Under the pieces are notes generated by a model, which was given only the letters and a program-made list of their open reading frames with translations, was not told where the DNA came from and made no database searches. The position numbers and the translations under genes were made by a program. Positions 1 through 6,932 of a stretch of DNA of 13,874 nt are shown here, piece after piece; within the stretch, counting starts at the first letter, position 1; every line of letters begins with the position of its first letter. This DNA is from an uncultured Verrucomicrobiota bacterium (GTDB lineage Bacteria > Verrucomicrobiota > Kiritimatiellia > RFP12 > UBA1067). The stretch lies in contig CAMEZU010000027.1 in assembly GCA_945947925.1 (NCBI GenBank), positions 1-13,874 of the forward strand. Direction: 5' to 3'.

Positions 1-220
1 TCGGAGGGAAGGCGCGAAGCGCGGCGAAGCCGGCCGCAAGGACCCGCACAAATCGGGGCGATCGCGCCTCTGCGTGCGACGAAGTCGCCTGCGTGAAAAC
101 AGCTCTTGGGTTCAACAAGAAAAAACCGCACCCTTTGGCAGCGGGGTTGGAAAGGACACGGTTGCGATAAGGCGCTCCTGAGGTGGGTGACTGCGAGGTA
201 AGATATTCAAGATTGAGTTA
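1..220. other. Hairpin-rich leader region, no recognised gene
   Basis: I recognise no gene here. The stretch holds three short perfect hairpins with the same GAA triloop: GCGC-GAA-GCGC at 12-22, CGGC-GAA-GCCG at 22-32 and GCGAC-GAA-GTCGC at 76-88. There is also the 8-bp palindrome GCGATCGC at 58-65. A plus-strand frame is open from base 2 to a TGA at 179-181 (59 codons, rich in Arg/Lys/Gly) with no recognisable motif. It could be the tail of an upstream gene or chance. On the minus strand a weak CCGC/GCGG stem is followed by six T residues (around 123-148), which could be a weak terminator. A tRNA-like T-arm at about 104-119 (TCTTG/CAAGA around GGTTCAA) has the wrong loop register for a tRNA. 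Confidence 0.3.
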
Positions 221-249
221 TTCAAATCTGAATAGATTTTTGTTATAAT
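221..249 (+). promoter_or_regulatory. Promoter of the ATPase gene, extended -10, probably leaderless
   Basis: A consensus TATAAT lies at 244-249, preceded by TG at 241-242 (extended -10). A weak -35 TTCAAA lies at 221-226, with a 17-bp spacer. The ATG begins at 259, nine bases after the -10, so the expected transcription start (about 256) leaves a leader of roughly 3 bases. No Shine-Dalgarno sequence is present. An inverted repeat TATTCA-aatc-TGAATA (219-234) overlaps the -35 and spacer, and another TATTCAA occurs 15 bp upstream (204-210). This arrangement could be an operator. Confidence 0.7.
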
Positions 250-258
250 GGGACGGCC

Positions 259-1392
259 ATGAGAAATCCATTTAGATACGGTCGACGCGTCAAGGGAGAG
301 TCGTTCTTTGATCGCGTAACGATTAAACGCGACATCCTCAACGTCCTGGATGGCGGCAACAACGTCGTCCTCTTTGGACCGCGTCGCTACGGCAAGTCGT
401 CATTGGTTGGAGAGGTCCTTTCTGATTTACAGGAGCAGGGAACGTTGTGCGCCGAAATCAACATGATGGACGTCGCCTCCTTGAATGATTTCGTCTCCCG
501 ATACGCCAAGATTGTCTATCGCGCGACAGCGCCTTTCGCGGGTGCGGTAAATCAGGTCCTTGGATTCTTCAAGCGTGTTTCGCCGACCATCGGTCTCGAT
601 TCTGAAGGGAAGCCCGAGCTGAAATTCGAGCTTTCCTCGACAAAGGCCGGCATCTCCGCTTTGCGCGATGTACTGGAACTGCCGGAGAAACTTTGTCCCG
701 AAGGCAAGCGGATGGTCATTGCTCTTGACGAGTTTCAGGAAGTCGCGGAACTCGGTCTGAAGGTTCAATTCGAACGGACCATGCGTAGTGTTGTCGAAAA
801 TCAGGAGAAGGTTTCGTACATCTATTTGGGGTCGAAATCTCACATGCTCCAACGGATGTTCGCCTCAAAGTCTCGGCCGTTCTACAACTCAGCGCAGAAA
901 TTCCAGTTGGATCGTCCTCCGGAGGAAGAGAGCAGCGCGTTCGTCACCGAGCGGTTCAAGTCCGTCGGCTTGTCGATTTCCACGGACCTTTCAAGCAAGA
1001 TGGTTGATCTGGTGGGAAACGTCCCCTACTATATCCAGGCCTTGGGCTCATGGACGTTCAATGCCGTGAACGGCACCGGACGCAAATCGGTTACACCGCA
1101 GGATGTCGAAGAAGGATTCTCTGCACTGTATGCTGCCGAGCGCATTCTTCTTGAGAATACGTTTCAATCGTACTCGGAAAGCCAGCGCACCCTGCTCCTG
1201 GCCCTGGCAACCGAGCCGACGAACAGGTTCGACGAAACCTATCGCAACCGGCACCACCTGGCCTCGACCTCGACGACGAACACGGCATTGAAGCGGTTGC
1301 TCGAAGCCTCCGCCATCGAGCCAACGACCAGTGCCTATCTATTGGCCGACCCCCTGATGGTCCACCACCTGAAAACCATCGCATTGGACTGA
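259..1392 (+). CDS. AAA-type ATPase (archaeal-ATPase-like, AAA plus winged-helix layout)
   Basis: This is a 377-residue cytoplasmic P-loop ATPase. Near the N-terminus, NPFRYGRRVKGESFFDR is the usual lead-in of this family. The Walker A motif GPRRYGKS is at residues 40-47 and a Walker B MVIALDEFQ is at 152-160. A likely sensor-1 segment (YIYLGSKSHML) is at about 187-197, and a C-terminal region ends in a probable winged helix. The build matches the ATPase_2/AAA_14-like proteins common as orphan genes in gut bacteria and archaea; their cellular role is mostly unknown, with DNA-linked or regulatory roles proposed. The gene is the only one on the plus strand here, converges on the GH28 gene, and is visibly less GC-rich than its neighbours, which suggests transfer. 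There is no adjacent partner (toxin, nuclease or transposase) to assign a job. The ATG at 259 was chosen because the promoter sits directly in front of it. Confidence 0.85.
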   Translation: MRNPFRYGRRVKGESFFDRVTIKRDILNVLDGGNNVVLFGPRRYGKSSLVGEVLSDLQEQGTLCAEINMMDVASLNDFVSRYAKIVYRATAPFAGAVNQVLGFFKRVSPTIGLDSEGKPELKFELSSTKAGISALRDVLELPEKLCPEGKRMVIALDEFQEVAELGLKVQFERTMRSVVENQEKVSYIYLGSKSHMLQRMFASKSRPFYNSAQKFQLDRPPEEESSAFVTERFKSVGLSISTDLSSKMVDLVGNVPYYIQALGSWTFNAVNGTGRKSVTPQDVEEGFSALYAAERILLENTFQSYSESQRTLLLALATEPTNRFDETYRNRHHLASTSTTNTALKRLLEASAIEPTTSAYLLADPLMVHHLKTIALD

Positions 1393-1395
1393 ACA

Positions 1396-1520
1396 CTCCC
1401 CCGAGGGGAGGTTGGATGCGTCCCGCATCCGACGGTGGGCGGTCTGTGGCGCGGGCGATGGTCGGCCACCCGGCGAGACGGGACGTCTCGCCGCTCCTGG
1501 AGCGACGGGGACGCCGCTCC
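1396..1520. repeat. Cluster of perfect palindromes between convergent genes
   Basis: Four or five hairpins stand in a row. CTCCCC-CGA-GGGGAG is at 1396-1410, GGATGCG-TCC-CGCATCC at 1414-1430, and a 9-bp stem GGCGAGACG/CGTCTCGCC with loop GGA at 1472-1492. GCTCC-T-GGAGC is at 1493-1503, overlapping an alternative stem GGAGCG/CGCTCC at 1499-1520. Three of them centre on the same core, CGGGACG or its complement CGTCCCG (CGGGGACG in the last). No T-run follows, so these are not classic Rho-independent terminators, although they lie exactly between the ends of the ATPase and GH28 genes and may stop or stabilise both transcripts. The look is that of a REP-type dispersed repeat. The region 1393-1543 contains no gene. 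Confidence 0.75.
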
Positions 1521-1543
1521 TACGCGGTTGTGAGCTCAGCGCT

Positions 1544-1690
1544 CTAGCCAGGCGGCGAGGTCACCGTGACCTTGAAGACGTCTTCCTCGGCATCGGAAAG
1601 CGACCCGACCTTCTCCAGCTTCACATCGACCGGCACCTCGCGGTCGTACTTCGCCTTGGCGTCCGCCCAGAACCGGTCGAAGTCGGCGGG
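1544..1690 (-). pseudogene. Truncated AXE1/CE7 acetylesterase domain at the C-terminus of the GH28 protein
   Basis: The last 48 residues of the GH28 protein carry the conserved opening of AXE1 esterases: DFDxFW, then an acidic/hydrophobic helix, VPVDVKLEKV, and VFKVTVTSPPG. Intact family members continue for about 250 more residues with the Ser-Asp-His triad. Here the frame meets TAG at 1546-1544 and runs straight into the palindrome cluster. Reading through the TAG gives no esterase sequence, so the domain was lost by deletion or insertion rather than by a point mutation. Seen: the motif and the abrupt end. Inferred: an ancestral GH28-esterase fusion or adjacent gene. Confidence 0.6.
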
Positions 1691-2926
1691 ACGCGCCGAC
1701 CCCGTCACCGGCAGCTCGCGCACCGGCACGTTCTCGATCACATCGGGCTTCGACGTGCGGTGCACCTTGAGTCCGTCGATGACGAAGTCCTCGATCGGCC
1801 AGGCGGGCGGGGACCGCAGTTCGACGCGGCGTTCGGCGGATTCGACGGAGATGTCCTTGAGGTGGACGCCCTTCACGGTCGTGGGCGCGACTTCGGTCTT
1901 CACGACGGAGGCGGCATCGGTGTAGTAAGCCGTGTTGAAGTCGATGGCGTTCACCGACGCGTGCTTCGCGGTGATGCGGCGCATCGTCACGTTCTCCACG
2001 AAGCCGCCGCGCGTCGGCGTCGTCTTGAGGCGGAAGATGTAGTCGCACGTTCCCTCCATCGCGCAGTCCTCCATCAGGATGTTGCGGAGTCCACCGGAAA
2101 GTTCGGACCCGATGCCGAGGAAGGCGTGGCCGCTATCCGCCGTCACGCGGCGCACGACGACATTCTCCGTCGGACGCGCCCGGCGGCGTCCGTCGCGGTC
2201 GCGTCCCGACTTGATGCAGACGATGTCATCGCCCGGCGAGAGCGTGCAGTCCTCGATCAGCACGTTGCGCGTGGACTCGATATCGATCGCGTCGTTATTG
2301 CCCATGTGCGCGTCAACCGTCACGCGGCGGATGTCTACGCCGTCGCACTGGAAGAGATGGATGCACCAGAACGGCGAATGGCGCAGCGTGAAGTCCGCCA
2401 GGCGCACGTCCGTGCAGTCCTTGAGGAAGACGAACGGCGGACGGAAACGCGACTCGGGGATCTTCGTGAGATCGCGCGCGGCAAGCGGCACGTCCTTCTC
2501 GCCCCACTGCTCGAACAGCGTCCGCTTCGCCGCCTGCTGGTCCGGTCCGCGCCACATCCACGCCGCCCAGCGTCCCATCCGAGGATGGAGGACGCCCCTC
2601 CCCGTCACGGCGACGTTCGTCGCGCCGTTCGCGTAGACGAGTGGGGACCAGTTGAGGCACTCGACGCCTTCCCACGAAATCTCCACGGCCGGCAGGTACT
2701 TCTCGAGGTCGTCCGTGAAGAGGACGTCCGCCCCGTCTTCGAAATGAAGCTCGATGTTGCTCTTGAGATGGATTGGCCCCGTCTCCCATTCGCCCGCCGG
2801 CACGACGACCGTGCCGCCTCCCGCCGCGGAAACGCGCGCGATGTCGGGATTGAAGTCGCGCCACGCGCGGGCCGGGGCGAGGTGGGTGAGGAGGAGGAGG
2901 GAGAGGAGAGTGATGGATTGGCGCAT
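1544..2926 (-). CDS. GH28 family glycoside hydrolase (polygalacturonase-like) with truncated AXE1-type esterase tail
   Basis: A 460-residue exported protein: signal peptide residues 1-21 (MRQSITLLSLLLLTHLAPARA, cleavage before Trp22), then a right-handed beta-helix of GH28 type. The catalytic signatures are all visible: NND at 210-212 (family NTD), GDD at 232-234, GH at 266-267 (family GHG) and RLK at 299-301 (family RIK). GH28 enzymes hydrolyse galacturonan or rhamnogalacturonan linkages in pectin; the exact substrate cannot be read here. Residues about 413-460 (PADFDRFW ... VFKVTVTSPPG) resemble the N-terminus of AXE1/CE7 acetyl-xylan or cephalosporin-C deacetylases, but the frame ends in TAG before any esterase catalytic residue. 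I chose the ATG at 2926 because it starts the signal peptide; an in-frame GTG at 2968 would put 14 extra residues before it. There is no Shine-Dalgarno. It lies 43 bp after GH2. Confidence 0.88.
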   Translation of the reverse strand: MRQSITLLSLLLLTHLAPARAWRDFNPDIARVSAAGGGTVVVPAGEWETGPIHLKSNIELHFEDGADVLFTDDLEKYLPAVEISWEGVECLNWSPLVYANGATNVAVTGRGVLHPRMGRWAAWMWRGPDQQAAKRTLFEQWGEKDVPLAARDLTKIPESRFRPPFVFLKDCTDVRLADFTLRHSPFWCIHLFQCDGVDIRRVTVDAHMGNNDAIDIESTRNVLIEDCTLSPGDDIVCIKSGRDRDGRRRARPTENVVVRRVTADSGHAFLGIGSELSGGLRNILMEDCAMEGTCDYIFRLKTTPTRGGFVENVTMRRITAKHASVNAIDFNTAYYTDAASVVKTEVAPTTVKGVHLKDISVESAERRVELRSPPAWPIEDFVIDGLKVHRTSKPDVIENVPVRELPVTGSARPADFDRFWADAKAKYDREVPVDVKLEKVGSLSDAEEDVFKVTVTSPPG

Positions 2927-2943
2927 GGGGTGGAGTAGGACGA

Positions 2944-2962
2944 GGGCCTCGAGCCGAGGCCC
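2944..2962 (-). other. Intercistronic hairpin between GH2 and GH28
   Basis: A perfect 8-bp stem with a 3-base loop (GGGCCTCG-GCT-CGAGGCCC on the minus strand) lies between the GH2 stop and the GH28 start, 17 bases before the GH28 ATG. It is not followed by a T-run, so an mRNA-stability, processing or translation-control role is more likely than termination. Confidence 0.6.
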
Positions 2963-2969
2963 CCGCACT

Positions 2970-4724
2970 TTACTTTTCCGTATAATACTTCTTCACCGTG
3001 CCGGCGGCGACCTTGGCGTTGCGGTGGCGGTCGAAGAGACCGGCCATGTTGTAGCCCATCGGCTTGGTGCGGATGTCGCTGCCGCCGCGGAAGAACGTGC
3101 GCGCGTCGCAGAACTGCCAGACCGTGAAGCCGCCCATCTCGGGCGAGGTCGTGCAGTACTTGAGGAAGTGCTCGAGGTATTCGCTCTGGAACTCCTCGCT
3201 CCACTGCGCGCCCATCGGATCGTGGTTGCCGTAAAGGGAGTAGCAGCCCGTCTCGCTGATCATCAGCGGCTTGTCCTCGCCGAAGCGCTTGCGCAGGTAG
3301 CCGATGTTGATGTCGAGCTGTTCCTTGATGACCGCGGCAAGCGACTCGGGCGTCGACGCGCGGCCGATCTGGCCGTGCCAGGCGGGATACTGGTTGAAGG
3401 CGATGAAGTCCGTCTTGTCGTTGCAGATATCCTCCCAGCCGTGCGAGCTCGCGAAGCCGATGAGGTGTCCCGTGTCCTCCGCGCGGATCGTGTCGATGAG
3501 CTTGTCGGAAAGCGCGCGGCCTTCCTCACGGTCGGACGCGAACTCGTTGAGGTACGCGCTGATGATGATCGACGGATGGTTGATCGACTCGCGCACCATC
3601 AGCTGCGTCTGCAGGATCTGGTCGCGGATGAAGATCTCGTTCTTGAGGTCCTTCCAGTTGTTCCAGCCGAGCGACTCCTCCCAGACCATGAGGCCGAGCT
3701 CGTCGCACAGGTCGAGGAAGTCCGCGCACTGCGGATAGTGCGACCCGCGCACGTAGTTGCAGCCGATGGACTTCATCAGCTGGATGTCGCGGTACATCGT
3801 CGGCTTCGAGGTCGCGTAGCCGAACTCGGGATGCGACTCGTGACGATTGACACCCTTCAGCCAGATCTTCTCGCCGTTGAGCCAGAACGCCTTGTCGTGC
3901 GCCGCGATCTGACGGATGCCGAAACGCGTCGTACAGGGCGAGTTGGAGTCCTGAGTGGGAGTGGGAGACGGGAGAATCGCCTGAACCGTCACCGTGTGGA
4001 GGTTGGGAGACGCGGGGCTCCAGAGTTTGAAGTTCGGCACCTGCAGGGTCGCCTTGCGGTCCTTGAAGGCCACCGGGACGGCCTTCGCGCCGTCGAAGGA
4101 CACGTCCGCCGTCAGGTCCGCCGCGAGCTCGCCCTTCGCCTCAAGCGTCAGCTCGACGGTGCCCGTCTTGTAGTCGCGCGTCCGGACAACGACGCGGTCG
4201 AGCTCGACCGGTTCGTACTGGAGCTTCAGCTCGACGCCGTGGAAGAAGCCGCCCGCGAGATAGAAGTCGTAGTTCGGCTTGTAGACGAGATTGAGGTCGC
4301 CCGTGAGATTGTTGTCGAGGGCCGCGACGAGCGTGTGCGCGCCGGCGGACAGCGCGCCGAGCTCGAGCTAGAGCGTCGAGTAGGCGAGACGCGAGGTCGC
4401 GACCTCCTTGCCGTCGAGGAAGAACTTCGCCTGAAGACCGAAGCCCTTCACCTTGAGAAAGGCGTTGAGGACGGGCTTCTCCAGCGTGAACGTGCGGCGG
4501 TAGTGCGCGAGGCCGCGCTGGGCGTACCACTTCGGCATCATGTCGAAGCAACCGGGGACGACGATCTTGTCCGTCGCCACGAAATCGACCTTTGCCGCCG
4601 GAAGCTCGACGCCACGTGCAAAGGAAAAATCCCAGGTTCCGTCAAGGGACATCTTCGCCAGGTCGGCACGGGCGAGGAGAGGCAGGGCCATGACGGAAGA
4701 CAACAACACTGTTTTCATTTTCAT
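2970..4724 (-). pseudogene. GH2 glycoside hydrolase of beta-glucuronidase layout, interrupted by in-frame TAG
   Basis: Read across one stop, this is a 584-residue exported enzyme: signal peptide MKMKTVLLSSVMALPLLARA, jelly-roll sugar-binding domain (SLDGTWDF...PGCFDMM...LDGKEV), Ig-like domain, then a TIM barrel. The acid/base is in AYLNEFAS (Glu about 394) and the nucleophile in MISETG (Glu about 491). The end (VWQFCDARTF ... GLFDRHRNAK) follows beta-glucuronidases, and length fits that family (about 600). Codon 119 (4370-4368) is TAG, with the same frame open and homologous on both sides; a GAG-to-TAG change would explain it. The first 118 residues alone are inactive, and the downstream part has no obvious restart. 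The NxK motif that selects glucuronate in glucuronidases appears as NMA, so the sugar may not be a glucuronide. A 6-bp-period sequence at 3942-3974 encodes an unusual Pro/Thr/Ser-rich insert. Confidence 0.85.
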
Positions 4725-4731
4725 GGCTATG

Positions 4732-4760
4732 ATTCTACCACACGTCGAATCGTCAGTCAA
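4732..4760 (-). promoter_or_regulatory. GH2 promoter inside the end of the MATE gene, probably leaderless
   Basis: On the minus strand TTGACT (4760-4755) is followed by a 17-bp spacer ending in TGG (extended -10) and TAGAAT (4737-4732). The GH2 ATG begins at 4724, seven bases after the -10, so the transcript should start almost at the ATG. The -35 element overlaps the last codons and stop of the MATE gene. There is no Shine-Dalgarno. Confidence 0.72.
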
Positions 4761-6183
4761 TCTTATGTGTACATGTCAATTTCCTCTCGCGGACCGTTGC
4801 CAGGAAGCGGACGTTCTTGAGGAACGGCGGGATTGTCGCAAGGCAGCAGAGGACGTCCGAGACCGGCATGCAGAGCCAGATCGCGAAGGCCTTGTCCTCG
4901 AGAAAGCGGGGCATGAACCAGATGATCGGCAGCATGATGAGTCCCTGCCGCATGAAGGACAGGAAGACCGCCATCCAGGGGTGTCCGATGGACTGGTAGT
5001 ACGTCGTCGCGAGGATGTTGAGCGAAATGCACCAGATCATGCAGTTCGAGACGATCAGGTCGTGCGCGGCGAGCGCGATGACGTCCGGCTGGTCGGCGGA
5101 CACGAACAGCCGCGCGATCAGGGTCGGGAACGGCGGGACCGCCTGGACGACGAACGCGAGAACGGTCAGCGCGGTCGTTACGAGAAGTCCGAGCTTGAGC
5201 GCGCCGAGAACGCGGCGGAAGTTGCGCGCGCCCCAGTTGTAGCCGAGGATCGGCTGAAGTCCCTGCTGGCAGCCGAGGACCGGCATCATGAACAGGAGGA
5301 GCGCGCCGTTGAAGACGTTGAGGGACGCGATTTCGGCCGTGCGCGAGGCCTCGTCCGACATCCAGCGCGTGAACGCAAGCTGCAGCGAGGCGATGATGAC
5401 CGCGCTCATCAGCTGCTGGAGGAACGGCGCGATGCCAATGAGGAGCGAGCGGACCATCAGCGACGGATAAATCCAGATGCGCGTGAGACGGAGCCGCACG
5501 AGCGTCTTGCCCCGGAGATAGTACCCGAACGCCCAGAGACACGAGACAAACATCGCGACATCCGTGGCCCAGGCCGCGCCGGCGACGCCCATCTTGAAGC
5601 CGAAGATGAGAATCGGGTCGAGCACCAGGTTCGTGCCGAAGCCGACCACCATACACATCATCGAGTGGAGTGCGGCCCCTTCCGCGCGCTGTAGGGCGGA
5701 GAGTCCGAAAGCGAGATGCGAGAAGAGATGGGACGCCAGGACGATCTTGAGATAGAGCCGGGCCGCCGCGTACGCCCCGGGCGTGGCGCGGGCCGCGCCG
5801 CAGCAGGCGAGCACCGGGTCGAGAAAGAGGTAGATCGCGGGAATGAGAATCGCGTAGAGGAGGAGCTTCAGCGCAATCGTCTCGCCGACCAGCTTCTCGC
5901 ACGCCTCGTGGTCTCCCGCGCCGAGCCGGATGGAGAGGACGGCCGCATGGCCGACGCCGATGAGCGGACCGAAGGCCGTGAGGAGCATCATCACCGGCAT
6001 CGCGAACTGGAGTCCCGCCATCGCATCGACGCCGCAGCCGTGTCCGATGAACATCCGGTCCACGACGGCATACAGCGCGTTCAGGGACATCGCGACGAGC
6101 GCGGGCCAGGAATACTTCAAAAGAAGCGCGCCCAGTTTCCCGGACGCGAGCTCTTCGATGCGTGCGTTGTTGTCCCGCTTCAC
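4753..6183 (-). CDS. MATE family multidrug/cation exporter
   Basis: This 476-residue integral inner-membrane protein has about 12 hydrophobic segments in two halves. The N-terminal half carries the family pattern: ELASGKLGALLLKYSWPALV, then VVDRMFIGHGCG, then GVGHAAVLSIRLGAGDHE. The second half repeats the fold, with CQQGLQPILGYNWGAR at its equivalent place. MATE proteins export cationic drugs or metabolites in exchange for Na+ or H+; the substrate is not readable, and the MepA-like branch is the closest in style. The start is GTG at 6183, 16 bp after the LRR stop; no better ATG is in frame, and the ATG overlapping the LRR stop hits a stop within a few codons. It is probably the last gene of the deaminase-tpiA-LRR-MATE unit. 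No terminator follows it, and the GH2 promoter begins within its last codons. Confidence 0.93.
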   Translation of the reverse strand: MKRDNNARIEELASGKLGALLLKYSWPALVAMSLNALYAVVDRMFIGHGCGVDAMAGLQFAMPVMMLLTAFGPLIGVGHAAVLSIRLGAGDHEACEKLVGETIALKLLLYAILIPAIYLFLDPVLACCGAARATPGAYAAARLYLKIVLASHLFSHLAFGLSALQRAEGAALHSMMCMVVGFGTNLVLDPILIFGFKMGVAGAAWATDVAMFVSCLWAFGYYLRGKTLVRLRLTRIWIYPSLMVRSLLIGIAPFLQQLMSAVIIASLQLAFTRWMSDEASRTAEIASLNVFNGALLLFMMPVLGCQQGLQPILGYNWGARNFRRVLGALKLGLLVTTALTVLAFVVQAVPPFPTLIARLFVSADQPDVIALAAHDLIVSNCMIWCISLNILATTYYQSIGHPWMAVFLSFMRQGLIMLPIIWFMPRFLEDKAFAIWLCMPVSDVLCCLATIPPFLKNVRFLATVRERKLTCTHKID

Positions 6184-6199
6184 GTTCGCGTCCCGGACA

Positions 6200-6907
6200 T
6201 CAGAAGACGACCGCCGTGTCGGGAAGCGCAGCGCGGATGCGCTTCAGCTCTTCGAGAGACCCGAGTCGCAGTCCGCCGAGCTGCAGCGACTTGAGCGACT
6301 GCCAGGCGGAAAGGTCCTTCGGCAGTGCGGTGACCGCCGTGTCGGAAAGGGAAAGATGACGGAGGCCCTTTCGCTGCGCGAGCCAGTCGGGAACGGCGGC
6401 GATCGGATTGCCGGAGAGGTCGAGCGTATCAAGCTCGGGAAGGTTCTCCGGACGGAGGAACTCGGGAACGGACGCAAGCGCGTTGTCGCGCAGATAGAGG
6501 CGCCGCAGGGAAGCGAGGCCGGAGAGGTCCGGCAGCGACTCGAGCCGGTTGTTGTTCAGGCGCAGCCACTTGAGTCCCGTGAACGAGACGAGCGCGTCGA
6601 CATTCGTCAGCTCGTTGTAGTCGAGGTTGAGATAGGTGAGGGACGCGGGATCGAGCGTCGAGACCTGCGAGGCGAGATTCGTCGGCTGCGCCTCGGGTCC
6701 CCCGACGTAGACGACGCCGTCCTTCATCAGGGCCTCCGTCGTCAGGACCTCCAGCCCCTTCTCCTTGAGATAGACCTGAGTCTCGGCCGGCACCGTTTCA
6801 TAGGCCGGCCGAGGCTCCTTGAAGCAACCGCAAAGGCAAATGGAGAATGCAAAATGTAGAATGTAAAATGAAGGATGTCTGAGCCTCTTCATCAAATCAT
6901 TTTTCAT
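6200..6907 (-). CDS. Leucine-rich-repeat lipoprotein
   Basis: A 235-residue protein with a lipoprotein signal peptide: basic MKRLRH, hydrophobic SFYILHFAFSICL, and lipobox LCGC with the acylated Cys at residue 28. After a short linker come about six LRR units of the LxxLxLxxNxLxxLP type (TYLNLDYNELTNV, KWLRLNNNRLESLP, RRLYLRDNALASVP, DTLDLSGNPIAAVP, RHLSLSDTAVTALP, KSLQLGGLRLGSL). The ending, LKRIRAALPDTAVVF, is a common LRR cap. LRR proteins bind other proteins; the partner is unknown. It should be anchored to a membrane and face the periplasm or outside. The start codon, its GGAG ribosome-binding site (6919-6916, 8-base spacing) and part of the signal peptide are encoded by a heptamer repeat. 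It lies 25 bp after tpiA and 16 bp before the MATE gene. Confidence 0.85.
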   Translation of the reverse strand: MKNDLMKRLRHPSFYILHFAFSICLCGCFKEPRPAYETVPAETQVYLKEKGLEVLTTEALMKDGVVYVGGPEAQPTNLASQVSTLDPASLTYLNLDYNELTNVDALVSFTGLKWLRLNNNRLESLPDLSGLASLRRLYLRDNALASVPEFLRPENLPELDTLDLSGNPIAAVPDWLAQRKGLRHLSLSDTAVTALPKDLSAWQSLKSLQLGGLRLGSLEELKRIRAALPDTAVVF

Positions 6908-6932
6908 TCTTCATTCTCCATTTTCCATTTGC
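6836..6932. repeat. Inverted repeat made of AATGNAR heptamers
   Basis: The element is 97 bp with two arms of about 42 bp in opposite orientation. The plus strand from 6839 reads in strict 7-base period: AATGGAG, AATGCAA, AATGTAG, AATGTAA, AATGAAG, GATG. The minus strand from 6930 reads AATGGAA, AATGGAG, AATGAAG, AATGAAA, AATGATT. The outermost 9 bases (GCAAATGGA/TCCATTTGC) are perfectly complementary. The right end abuts the tpiA stop codon exactly, and the left end lies inside the LRR gene. It resembles the short tandemly repeated heptamers known from cyanobacteria and could fold into a long imperfect hairpin in the mRNA. Confidence 0.85.

Noticed and set aside
104..119. tRNA T-arm-like hairpin (TCTTG, GGTTCAA, CAAGA)
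   Set aside because: The loop register is wrong for a TTCRANY loop, and no acceptor, D or anticodon arm fits around it.
1544..4370. Recoding of TAG as a sense codon in this organism
   Set aside because: Reading through TAG at 4368-4370 restores GH2, but reading through the GH28 TAG gives no esterase sequence. The AGCS gene also ends in TAG at its normal family length. A point mutation in GH2 is simpler.
4103..4551. Separate gene filling the middle of the GH2 region in another frame
   Set aside because: The true GH2 frame continues through this interval with recognisable domain sequence. The alternative frame is an Arg-rich shadow.
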